49,553 nt of DNA, from contig JBKJZO010000019.1 in assembly GCA_046715235.1 (NCBI GenBank), positions 1 to 49,553 of the forward strand, read 5' to 3'. Source of the stretch: JBKJZO01 sp046715235 (GTDB lineage Bacteria > Actinomycetota > Actinomycetes > BP-191). The notes under the pieces are model-generated. The model was not told the DNA's origin. It did not search any database and saw nothing but the letters and a program-made list of their open reading frames with translations. Position 1 is the stretch's first letter. Each line of letters opens with the position of its first letter. Both the position numbers and the translations under genes were made by a program. This document shows positions 19,501 to 26,600 of this stretch, in pieces.

Positions 19501-20657
19501 GCGGTGACCGCCACGTCGGCGTACGGGATCGCGGACATCGCCCCGGTGCCGACGTCGACGGTGAACAGGTCGACCGCGACCGCGCCGCCGAGCCGGACCG
19601 CACCGGCGACGTCGGCGATCAGCGTCACCCCGAGCCGCGGCGTGACGAGCGGGTAGCCGCCGGGTCCGGTCACCGCGCGCAGCCCGAGTTGCGCCGTCAC
19701 CGGACCTGCGCCGATCGGGATGTTGACGACGTCGCCGCTTGCGCTGCCAGACAGCAGGGTGGCAAGGGATCCGAGCCATGCGGAGCGAGCGGCCGTCGTA
19801 CTCATCAGCTCGACGAACCAGTCGCGCAGGGCGGCCGCGCCGCGGTCGAGTACGTCGGCGACGGGCAGTGGTGGGATGCCGACGGCGTCGCCGAGTCCGA
19901 GCAGGTCGAGCGCGGCGGAGACCTCAGCGGCGGCAGGACCGGTCAGCGCGGCGGCGCTCTGCCGCACCAGGCCGAGCACCAGGGACAGCAGCGAGTCCTC
20001 GATCGATACGCCCGGCCCGCCGATGTCGATGTCGGACGCGGTCGGCGCGCCCGGCAGGTGCAAGCCGCGCAACTGCAGGCGGAACGACGGCGGCGGCCCG
20101 CCCACGATCGGTGTCGCGATCGACACGGCGACACCTGCGAGACCGAACTCGCCGATAGGCACCGGAGCCGACGACAGCGTGATCTCGGTCGACAGATGTA
20201 CGACGCCGCCGTCGAGCAGCGCGAACTCCTGGCCCACGCTCTGGCCGGTCTTCTTCGCGCGGTAGAGCGGGACGACGAGCTCGGTGCTGATGGCCGGGTC
20301 GTCGACAGTCAGCGACACGGCAAGGCCGATCTCGACGTACGCCGCCGGCCTGGCGTCGAGCGAAGCCTGCACGGTGAGGTCGGGCAGGGTGTTGTCGCCG
20401 GCCAGCTCGCGCAGGTTGAACAGGTGCAGGAACGTGATGCCGTCGCGTTCGGTGTGCGCGCCCTGGGCGAGCACGTTGTCGACGAAACGCACGAGTGCCG
20501 CCCGCCGATCGGCGTCCGCTATCGCACCCGTGATACGCGGCCCCGGGTCGCTGAACCAGTCGCTGTCGAGCTCGACGCCTGACGCTGTGCTGTTTAGCAG
20601 GCCGATTGCCAGGCCGAGGTCGGCGATCTCCGGGTCGAGCGTCGGCAGGCCGCTCAC
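10530..20657 (-). CDS. giant protein (3375 aa) with DUF6603-like core and Lys/Ala-rich basic tail
   Basis: The start is a GTG at 20657 overlapping the upstream stop as GTGA; the reading frame is open for 134 further codons upstream, but those lie inside the previous gene in a shadow frame. Much of the protein is repetitive, Ala/Gly/Leu-rich and beta-strand-like. About residues 2150-2640 resemble DUF6603, a large domain of unknown function known from bacteria and fungi (for example FFITGIGIGFGINRELRPP and YLGMLKIGFGSYGLNVYGG). About residues 990-1040 look like the nucleophile region of an alpha/beta hydrolase, VVLVAAGGAGHAARMA then HLVTLGTPW, but without the serine. The final 50 residues are a histone-H1-like run of AKKAAP and AKK units. 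No signal peptide is visible. Cellular location and function are unknown; a scaffold or enclosing shell is only a conjecture. Confidence 0.75.
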   Translation of the reverse strand: MSGLPTLDPEIADLGLAIGLLNSTASGVELDSDWFSDPGPRITGAIADADRRAALVRFVDNVLAQGAHTERDGITFLHLFNLRELAGDNTLPDLTVQASLDARPAAYVEIGLAVSLTVDDPAISTELVVPLYRAKKTGQSVGQEFALLDGGVVHLSTEITLSSAPVPIGEFGLAGVAVSIATPIVGGPPPSFRLQLRGLHLPGAPTASDIDIGGPGVSIEDSLLSLVLGLVRQSAAALTGPAAAEVSAALDLLGLGDAVGIPPLPVADVLDRGAAALRDWFVELMSTTAARSAWLGSLATLLSGSASGDVVNIPIGAGPVTAQLGLRAVTGPGGYPLVTPRLGVTLIADVAGAVRLGGAVAVDLFTVDVGTGAMSAIPYADVAVTATGSGTGNAAKLLNTGTLDIGALRLGLSIRGGDPQALVELHDLDIDGSHRDVLDLSSPEAVVAAAGQIAADLIATALDALGPAGADLKALLGLDPPAGVPALDATALLGDPLGTFADWWQQLTTTHAAAVPEVLGHLRDLISGDAQLAQTIAGTGTEADPWSIPVVTRLALTCWRDGSRLVVAPVLSLRVDDLAGGCTVVQTTIRLQLVSFDLAAGAADFLGGVDMQARMRERGGTEARLSLGPIAIVADFIGVRAGWSPTAGFAVELLTPGLAADTGTERLPLVLPTVSSSGAISVPATAWGSVERLLGVLAASSPFGWLNDVVELFGWGLTGRAGQPRLSLAAVAAGPVPAVTAWLGALVTNGEVVGSLSATLAHLIGGSRAGLAGRFTGRGTPQDPWLAGLGRSPASPAIAIWLGPDGPVLEPSATSDALQSWRPGTPGLGAEGLAQAIFDEAATGPDMAALAAGREGIAAGLAALTGRWTGTDGMVAPPPAAISRLTPVVLPDLDASGVPALDVAALIPGGLPAGAVVVRVAVATGTAAADLPWVPAAGRLVDLTATGLSPSSFNVTSPAAGERVVALAPRAVASLGGTTDPSGVVGQAARLQKVITDLASAGPVVLVAAGGAGHAARMAADAVAGVTHLVTLGTPWSAATFDTARTGVPADALRLMRAVLPDADPADPDDDDLALGRALVTGFMRAARGAVDVTELEAPRPALEVRTGLTAVAAFGALSQARVDRAMTAVFAAGLSARARARAATATAAPTSAHVGVHLPFDLLTPPGGHGTTLRGSLLLQLLSVDATAATIGATPGIRLELDVADTDSWLIGGPGTTPAGGAPALELRRLSARLEFGLYGEPSSAQVVLHEGAALGAEWARLVVRPPTAVTGTLELEPLLPEAQALLAALATRLTEAAAGDPAAALLALFKASGISQPDGALLPDALAHLLHDPGVQLRTLLGAPTSRGALLQALAAIVPSFTVTGDAARIAAGPLTADIDVGARTVGFTATGSEGLLPWHVSCTFTPGGVPTFAVGLGDVATDAFALTAVSGPLRVRLDRGAGGAPVSLWPTVDVEGLGRLAAAAVPAEALRLVIEGLRHIQNDLGTALDDLCAAVGLLRPPDDAGHRAVIAPVRLFEDPAGWLKNAGVLAVVAGGPFDVERLIDLLEAIKPFVGQGGTPRGVLPVAPGLQVGVTTAPQGPSVFVDVDPATWLGGAGRSPVAAGLRAGLTIPSAGVPLPAVSLFIGVPDGPGGTTTPQHRRAAHLQVDASGLRLFLRPSTGSDIEIYPNLAGFGSLLAAGMTELLPLALDELASMSGDAVRTEIAALVSSIGRGLAIATGTPAVFSSSAITSLAADPAAHLRAHLTDLLTEAVAALDPPLRRLLGVATPVAVMTTPGVLTVTVRTVVARVETAPFAVHLEGSVTGLPVVGAVSMSMAVDDTGLSEWSAGLGPAVIDLGGPVLRPFLRGGLLGAAGWQAEIGLGLDAIAPTGLGHRELTARWREATGAVVVLVTERTATEVTEDSSDEGVATAAIGAVLDLVGGWVLGVTEVKTQLAQPFGSQTVGFVLQGSILDPAAPAASPRLMPAVLTGWPGKLLTLASRLAGAAPSVIVGDFQFGIANTSGVLGVSMTTTNAAGIDLTPGGELSLRLEVDASWIEPPSGTVSPGIVLNLLRVAGATITPAPGIAVNGVGLRLGKAGGPLIDAGLRLDSIAVHLFGSVVMNASQNPEFAGGVQVQLGGLAVPLGSGGGDNAVAQGVMKDAGGSGAPPRPAFSPSIAVQEHGQGIAITLKAGSGDGPWFLPIQRAFGPVYLDQIGLGVAYQQGVTPRQMEAISLYLDAQVSLMGLSAAVDKLRLTYHVTRPFFDSSSWEIDVDGFAIASSIGGLSLAGGLRKFTLQAPLSGVEYLGMLKIGFGSYGLNVYGGYAQPVTTSGSSFASFFAFGVLHAPIGGPPAFFITGIGIGFGINRELRPPLIETLHQHPFMLALRALGPAPEPMKQLSDMRALVPPAQGTYWVAAGISFTSFVLITGEILVTVQFGDGLEICILGVARAQLPTPIVTLVSVELALLARFSTKEGVLIVQAQLTENSWLLHESVRLTGGFAFATWWKGPNSGQFVVTIGGYHPRFHHDGYPVVPRVGLRWSPISNISVVGETYFALCSEALMAGVHIEVAAKFGPARARLAIGCDGIVFFDPFWFSVRVYATVEIGLRIKILWGTINIELNFGVDVEVTGPPLFCKGHFSVYGIKIPFQFGDEGDPAERALNAGAFADKYLRAGADAQVIQASVVRGGLVAGKSPSGGVAKPPDGSAENPFRVVPEFILTFVTTAPNERGVLGQVPGADVKTVDVPIPGLGVAPMYSATLDAVFTMTVASLDGQAFELDGIALSERPPVAFPAGVWGPAPNPKAPKVPAGETIDACDGFTLDTTLPASMFTGAALIDYHQIKLPLGGRKPLPFVTNKIKINARVTASLTLKNAAKFLTQGNPDEAERFLRAAVMLSAGGRGATTVSSLRGDRSAAPSFGSLADDLVDAPAAVSPTVEGIVVDRTKPAPRRFAPVVKSLMGTPLSLTLQRAGATTVLEPGDGVRRTPPTLASVRSATVGNTQASLSVVARSVAAGRRTVVPTGSAPVTRLATNPVGSVANAAPAPIAASRLAAMSDQLLDSLEANRTPGAVLHDGELAVITVANRPRGDSLDTVVVAGGATRVLCLSAGGRTVEDRVVVPDGDSVPVEMPRVTERLVLVGIGDQRATSGTLAGWYAGQSLPAIGWGAALAGGAAVSAQGERVSDNRERGDGGWVSTSELAKAAQVTTVFTDPVTAIAVVIDDALGDDAAAKLSMRLLDAERTVDAAGAQRPPELLVDGVRSILIYSIVTKGPDVGVVVEGCGRGQLAGVVGIGGSVSALAEILASIGVEAAVAQPLVGGGGTRTITYTLADGPVDKFVPRSVRRKRVPAKKTPAKKAAPVTKAVAKKPAKKAAPVAKAVAAKKAKKKTRKGRK

Positions 20658-21349
20658 CGCGTGTTCATCGCCTGCAGGAACGTGTGCCGCGCCATCGGGG
20701 TCACGGCTATGCCTTCGCGCGACACCGACAGGGTCGCGGTGACCAGCTGCTGCCCGGACTCGTCGGCGCCGACGGCACCGCTGAGAGCGGCCGTCGCGAT
20801 CAGCACCGTGTGCCACGCGAGTGCGATCAGCGGCTCGTGCCAGTTCTCGACGACGACCGCGGGGCCGCGCGGATGGTCCTCGGTGATGCAGATGCCGCCG
20901 GTCGGCTGCTCTCGCGACTCGGTGATGAACGTGACGGCGACTTCGGCTTCGCCGGTCTCCTCGCAGTAGACCGGGATGACCAGCTCGATCAAGCCCTCGT
21001 CGAGTCGTCCGTTGATGCCGGCGATCCGGACGAGCAGCCGGTTGACGCCGTCCTCCCACAGCAGCGGCGGGGGCGGATCAGCGGTGCGCGCTGGGTCATG
21101 CCCGCCTGCTGTGATGGCGGCGGAGCGGAGCAGCCGGATGACGTCGTCGCCGCTGACGCGCCGCTGCTCCAGCGCCTGACCTGCTGGCACCAACCGCCCG
21201 GGCAGGACGCCGCCAAGTTGTCGCTCGACGATCTGGCGGATACGCGGGTCCAGGTTGGCCGTCGACTCGCGTTTGAGGATCTCACCAGCGATCGAGCGGG
21301 CACCCTGCACAACGTGTGACGGTTCGCCGCGCCTGCGTGGTGGTGGCAT
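20654..21349 (-). CDS. small hypothetical protein, first gene of the giant-protein operon (231 aa)
   Basis: Unrecognised. The first 100 residues are helical and basic (RIRQIVERQLGGVLPGRLVP). The second half is a compact beta-rich domain with LLWEDGVNRLLVRIAGINGR, an acidic EETGEAEVAVTF segment and a hydrophobic LIALAWHTVLIATAAL stretch that could be a buried helix or strand pair rather than a true membrane span. The ATG at 21349 has no good Shine-Dalgarno sequence; a poor TAACCC hexamer lies 6 nt before it, so leaderless translation is possible. Being first, it would mark the operon promoter, but transposon remnants begin within about 110-190 bp upstream, so part of the original promoter or an upstream gene may have been lost. 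Confidence 0.65.
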   Translation of the reverse strand: MPPPRRRGEPSHVVQGARSIAGEILKRESTANLDPRIRQIVERQLGGVLPGRLVPAGQALEQRRVSGDDVIRLLRSAAITAGGHDPARTADPPPPLLWEDGVNRLLVRIAGINGRLDEGLIELVIPVYCEETGEAEVAVTFITESREQPTGGICITEDHPRGPAVVVENWHEPLIALAWHTVLIATAALSGAVGADESGQQLVTATLSVSREGIAVTPMARHTFLQAMNTR

Positions 21350-21462
21350 GAGGCGGGGTTAGGGGAGACGGGAGGGATTCGCGCCTACGGGTTCTGGACG
21401 CGCCATACCGCCTCCAAGCAATCGTCGCCGGTCGGTGGTGCCCACCTCGATGTGGTGCGTAA

Positions 21463-21801
21463 CACTCGTGCGGACCCCGTCGAACGAATGCTGGCGAACC
21501 TACGACTGCCCGGTATGTCGGTCAACGCCCGATCTTGAACCGTTTCCGAACGTTCATTCACGCCCCCGATGATCAAGCTGTCACCCAGGCCACCGTCGCG
21601 GTCGCCCGCAAACTCGTCGAACGGACCTGGACCGTCCTGGCTCGCGGCGAGCCTTACCAGCTGCGTGACCTCGACGGAAAGGCGATCACCGAACGCGCCG
21701 CCAAGGCCCTGATCGCCGAGCGGTTCACCGTCGGCGAGGACGTCCGCGGTCGGGCCCGCGCGCACAGCGCCGCGACGCACCGCGCCAAACTCACCCGCTG
21801 A
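21463..21801 (+). pseudogene. IS110-like transposase remnant, C-terminal end only
   Basis: The open frame has no convincing start and encodes about 110 residues that end like an IS110-family transposase: a VAVARKLVERTWTVLARGEPY helix and an AERFTVGEDVRGR segment, closing in THRAKLTR. The N-terminal RuvC-like DEDD domain and most of the central region are missing. It points away from the giant-protein operon. I judge it a truncated, inactive copy. The family call is from recalled similarity of the C-terminal end and is moderate; a different transposase family is possible. Confidence 0.45.
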
Positions 21802-22151
21802 CCGGCTGACGTCCGCGCGGCGCCCGCTCACCCGCGCCGGACGGCGAACAGCGAACACGGCCCCGCGACTACACCAAACCCGTTCCTCGATCGCTGCCCA
21901 CCAGCCGGCGCCGGGAGAGCTCGACGTGGAGCGCCCACAGGCGGACATCATTCAGATGGCCGCCGCGGACGAACGACGTTGACCTCGACGAACGCCGGCG
22001 CACCATCCGGCGGCGAGGAACGGGAAAGCGACCCCACGCGTCCGGGCCGCGATGACCCGCGCCCACCCACAGTCACCAGCGCCCCGACTTGACAGCCGTT
22101 AGGGAATCTCTTCGATTTTGATGGTGAGACGCCCGCGATCCTGACTGCTGT
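21802..22151. other. non-coding stretch between two transposase remnants
   Basis: No convincing gene. Near 22088-22100 there is CTTGACAGCCGTTAGGGA, the type of sequence often seen at the 3' end of IS110-family elements, which supports reading the preceding fragment as such a remnant. Directly after it the ISL3-like unit begins, so the two elements appear to abut. Confidence 0.35.
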
Positions 22152-23178
22152 TCACGCGGCCTTCTTGGCGGCGATGTGCAGCAGGATACGGCGTTCGTAG
22201 TTGGCTTGGTTCCGGTAGCCGCAGCCGACTCGCTCGATCTGCTTGATCGCCCGGTTGTAGCCCTCGGTTCGGGCGTTCGTGACGCCCGTCATCAGGAACG
22301 CTTCGATGTGCGGCCACCAGGTGTCGATGGTGCTGGCGAGCCTGGTCGTTTCGGGCATGTCGGCGATGTGGCACGCGTCGTAGAACCGGAACAGCCGGTG
22401 CGCGGCGGTGTGCCGGTCCCGGGCGGTGAGGAGTTGGCGGAGCAGTTCCTTGCAGGCCCAGGCGGCGCTGATCTCGTTCGTCGGGTCATCCTCGGCGAGG
22501 ACCCGGCGAAGCCGCGCTAATCCGTTGCGGGACAGGGTGTTCCCGGCGCGGAGCAGCAGCTGGCGGTGCCCAGGCGAGGTCGGTCCGCCGGCCGCGCCGG
22601 CCGAGCTGCTCCCGAGCAGCGCGCTGGCGCACGTCGGTCACCGCTTGGTTCGCGAGGCGGACCAGATGCCAGTGATCGACGACGATCGTCGTGTTCGGCA
22701 GGTGCCGGCGGATCGCTGCGGCGAACGGCGCCGACGGGTCCAACGCGACGATCTCTATACCGGCCTTCCGCTCCTCGGATTGGCGGCCCAGCCAGGTGTC
22801 GACCGCCCCGCCGGAGCGGCCAGGGACCAACCCGATCAGCCCACCAGCGTGCGCGGTGTCGAGGTCAACGAAGCTGGTCATCCACGGGTCGGTGCGCCGC
22901 CAGCCGGCCTCATCGAGGACCCAGCGCACCGAGCGGGTCCGGGTCTCATCAAGGCCGAGGCGGCGGACCGGGTGCGGCGCACCGATCAGGCTGAAAGCCT
23001 TGCACAGCAGGGATTTGTCGATTGCGTGAGAAAGGCATAGCGACGAGGCCCCACGCGAGGGCCGACTCTGCAATCTCCCGGGCGGCGGCTGGGGCGGCCC
23101 GATGCCTCTGTGCCGTCCCTCGCTGGCAGCTAGTAGCAGGCGGTGATCGCGAACAACCTCGCGATCGTCCCGGAGCAA
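22152..23178 (-). pseudogene. ISL3-family transposase, disrupted by frameshifts
   Basis: The frame pieces together spell a typical actinobacterial ISL3 DDE transposase. In one frame are VRRLGLDETRTRSVRW, TSFVDLDTAHAGGLIGL and IVVDHWHLVRLANQAVTDVR; after about 22567 the sequence continues in another frame through LLRAGNTLSRNGLARLRR to NARTEGYNRAIKQIERVG and ends KKAA. A further frame change lies near 23041-23065, where EIAESALAWG is in a different frame from the following SHAIDKSLL. At least two frameshifts and an unclear N-terminus mean it cannot make a full transposase. The DDE residues (Asp of LDETR, Asp of VVDHW, Glu of ARTEGYN) survive but in different frames. Confidence 0.8.
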
Positions 23179-23252
23179 CCCGCGCGTTCAGAACGACGGT
23201 TTGCATGCCTTCCGTATCGGCGGCGCGGCCACCCGCAGGCGGCTGAGCCTTT

Positions 23253-23681
23253 TCACCGCATCGGAACGGTCTTGCTACACGGCCCTTCTAGCGGGCACTC
23301 CTCCACGAGGTTGGCCGGCGGCGTTGGAGAGCCGAACGACCAGTACGCCGATGCCGCGATGAGCACGCCGCCAAGCACCACCCACCGCAGTCTTCCGCGT
23401 AGAACTCCGATGATGAGAGGAACGGACGCGAGCGACACGAGGGCGGCGAACTGGTGCAGCCGGAGTGCTTGATCCTCTTCCGCAGTCACCTGGCAATTCC
23501 AACAGATGGCGAGCATCGGTCTTGCCAGCGTGAGCTGCCAGGCCGCGATCGCAATGGCCAACGCCACGAGGACGACAGCCCAGAGCACTCGCGACGGCGT
23601 CCACGTCGCCCAGCGGCCCCAGATGCGGACTGGCGCTTTTGGAGCCTGAGGGGGAAGCGCTTCAACCTGCTGTTGCGCCAC
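23253..23681 (-). CDS. small three-helix membrane protein, partner of the secreted lipase
   Basis: 142 residues. I chose GTG at 23681 because it lies 2 bp after the lipase stop and 8-9 bp after a GGAGAGG Shine-Dalgarno sequence; a longer in-frame start would overlap the lipase gene. There is a short cytoplasmic-looking N-terminus, then TM1 (LWAVVLVALAIAIAAWQL), a loop with CWNCQ and an acidic patch, TM2 (ALVSLASVPLIIGVL), TM3 (WVVLGGVLIAASAYW), and a tail with CPLEGPC. The tail and loop cysteines could form disulphides outside the membrane. No family recognised. The tight coupling suggests it protects against, anchors or helps export the lipase; immunity protein is my favoured but unproven idea. 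Confidence 0.7.
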   Translation of the reverse strand: MAQQQVEALPPQAPKAPVRIWGRWATWTPSRVLWAVVLVALAIAIAAWQLTLARPMLAICWNCQVTAEEDQALRLHQFAALVSLASVPLIIGVLRGRLRWVVLGGVLIAASAYWSFGSPTPPANLVEECPLEGPCSKTVPMR

Positions 23682-23683
23682 CG

Positions 23684-26600
23684 CTACTTCGCCTCTCCGA
23701 TGTTGAGGCGGTAGCCGGTCTTCGCTGACCACTCGCCGTGCGCACTGACGACGCGAACAAAGTATCGCCCGCCAGGGCCGTCGACCTGCAGTTTCTCAGA
23801 ACGATTTCCGCCGACGCGACTTGCCGATACGAGTGCTAGCTGCGCGTCGTACACCTCAAGATCGTAGTCTTGCGCCATTCCTATGAGTTGCACCTGGGTT
23901 TCGCCTGCCGCGAGATTGAGCCCGATCCAATCCTCGTCTCCTTCGTAGGCGAGCTGGCCAGCAAGATTGACGTGTGGCTCGAGGAACTCGTGCACCGCCT
24001 CGACGTGATCAGCATGCTCATCCAAGGCGAACGCGTAGTACGGCATCTGAACGTTCCCTGCGGCATCGACCGCGCGGATGAAGAGATCACCCTCCGCTAA
24101 GAGCTCGAATGGTCCGGTGTACGCCCCCCGCTCGCCGGTCCGGCCGACGACGTACTGGATTTCGGCGACTCCAGAGCCGCCGGCATTGTCGGTTGCGGTC
24201 AGCTCCACGCGAGCCATCCGCTTCCCGTCTTCGGCGATGTAGCGCCGGGTAACTACGCCAACGGCTTCGGGAGGTGTGACGTCCAGTATCGCCGGCCCGG
24301 TGACCGGCGCGAACGCCGGCACCGTCCGATCAACGACGCCGTTGCCGTCATCGTCGATTCGGAGGGCGGGAGCCGGATCGATACCAGGCAGGTGAAGTGA
24401 CATCGTAAGCACCGCGCCGGAGCGAACTTCTAATGGCGGGAACGCCACGAGGCGACTCACGTCATTGTCGGCGTACGTCCTCAATCGGAATTTGACCTCC
24501 CCGTCTTCGGTCGCTCGCCAGGTTCCCTCATAGTCCCCGTCCCGCTGCAGCACTGTCGACGAATACTCGGTGCCGGCGTCATATTGCGAGAGCGGAATGT
24601 TCTCCACTGCCAACTTCAGGATCGTGTCGGTAACACCAGTGACGTGCCCACTCGAATCCCTGAGCGAGCCGTAAACGCTCCCGTGAACGTCTAGCGCAGA
24701 ACCTGAGAGGTGGCCGGGAGTGAGCGAGATCCCCTCGGGCAAGGGGGCGAGCTCGTCCTCGGGTGTCTGAGGGTCATCGTCATCGGACGTCGCGGACATG
24801 TGATGCGCAGCGCCAGCCGCGCCGATGGAGTTCGAGCAGCCCACGCATCGCGCTGATTGAGCGGCACTGCGGGTGGGATTCGGCCCGTCCAGTTTCAGGT
24901 ACCTAATCGCCATCTTCAGGACCTCGAGGTCCTTGGGGAGGTCGTCGTGATGAACGCGCACGTAATGGTTGAGGCCGTTGCCCCGCAGATCGAACCCCTT
25001 CTCCTGATTGTGCAAGCCGGCAGAGTTTCTCTCTGCGACCCCGTCGCCAATACGTAGCTCAAAGCTGTTCACTGTGACGATCTTGCAGACTGGCTTTGCC
25101 GGCCCACGCGACCATGTGCATTTCTGTTCGTCCTGCTCGCGCACCGCCGCGATTGTGTAATGCCCCTCGCCGACAATACGGAGTAGTCCCAGCTGCCGGC
25201 TGGCAGGCGCCCATCCGTCGTGATCGTTATGCCACTCGAAGGCAGAATCGATCAACGGCATGTTCTTGTCGGCGAGCTTTGCCCGGTAGTCCGCAAAGCT
25301 CAGCCACTTGTCCTCGCGCGGTCCCGCGACCGGCATGCGCGACACTACGATCGGGGAGGTAGCCGCGGTCACGTAGTTGCGGCCGGGAAGCATCTCGAGC
25401 AACCCCGGCCAGTTGCGCATCAGCTTGGCGAGCTCGTCGTTGTCGATCCAGCACTTGCCTGCGATTCGGGTCTGACAAGGCTCGTTGTACTTGAGTTGAC
25501 CGAGGACTCTCGCTACCCCCAAGTGCGGCGAACCGAGCGTAACGATGCGGTTGACTTTCGCCGCGGTTGCAGCATCGCCTTCGACTGCGGTCGAAGCGAC
25601 AAGACCGCCCAAGGAGTGCGCGAGGATGTTCACCTTGTCAAAGCCGGTGATCCTCTGCACTTCCGCGATCTTCAACCGAAGCAGCGCAGCGTTGTGTTGC
25701 TGGCTCCTGCGCCAGTCATACGGGAACGGGAACAGGCTGACGCCGTCTTTGTAACCTCCACCGTGCAAGAAATTGTAGGTCGAGTCGTATATGTCCTCGC
25801 TCCACGGATGCAACCCCACCACCTTGGTCACATGTCCCACATGGAGAGGGCCGAAGGGTTCGCTCTTCTCCGTCCTACCGTCCGACTCGAACTGCAGGAC
25901 GTCAAAGTGTGAATCGTTCGGGCTGGCTGCTACCGCGACCGCGTTCGGGTACACCTCGTGACCGTCAGCATCCTCGATAGTGGAGCCGCCCGTTCCGGGC
26001 ACGAAAATGATCGGCAGATCCTCACGGATCGTGGAGAACGCCCACTCCGGTCCGTACCGGATTGGGGAGGTCGTGTCGTGGCCGCCAACCCCTCTGGTGA
26101 AGTTGTCGTCCAAGTCGACCCGCCAGAAGACCTCGAGCTGATTCGGCAGCGAGAACGCAGGTGGTGTCACCTGGGTTTTGTCGGTCCACGCAGAGGTCCA
26201 CAGGACGCGCTTCGCGTCGTAGATGACGTAGCGGTATCGCTGCTGAAGTGTTGGGTTCGAATAGGCAATCCGAAACGTCGGTACCGGAATCTGCGGAACG
26301 CGCTTTGCGCCGTTCTTTGGATACACCGGTGTGGCGAAATGAGTGTTCGGCGTGTATGCCACCGTCATCGTCGCCGTCATCTCGTTGTACGTGTGCTGAC
26401 CCGGACGCTCCGTCCCCTTGAAGAACAGCCGCTGGCTGGCCTCTCGACCGGTTACCCAGCCCCTGATCTTCGCCGTCAGCCGATCGTTCAGTGGATTGCC
26501 GGTCACGATAGTGGTCTTCTGCTGCACGCTCTGCGACGCGAGCACCGTCTCGTCGAAGGCGTTGAACGACGGGACTGGGTCCGCTGCATGCACAGTTAGC

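Noticed and set aside
20658..21059. 134-residue N-terminal extension of the giant protein
   Set aside because: It lies inside the preceding gene in another frame, is Arg/His-rich like shadow frames, and the GTG at 20657 gives the expected 4-bp overlap.
132..21349. Contractile injection system, phage tail or polyketide/NRPS cluster
   Set aside because: Large genes in one direction suggested these, but I see no sheath, tube, baseplate, tape-measure, ATPase, carrier-protein or adenylation motifs in any of the six proteins.
21385..21951. 188-codon minus-strand frame over the IS110-like remnant
   Set aside because: It covers the transposase tail in antisense and shows no recognisable protein pattern.
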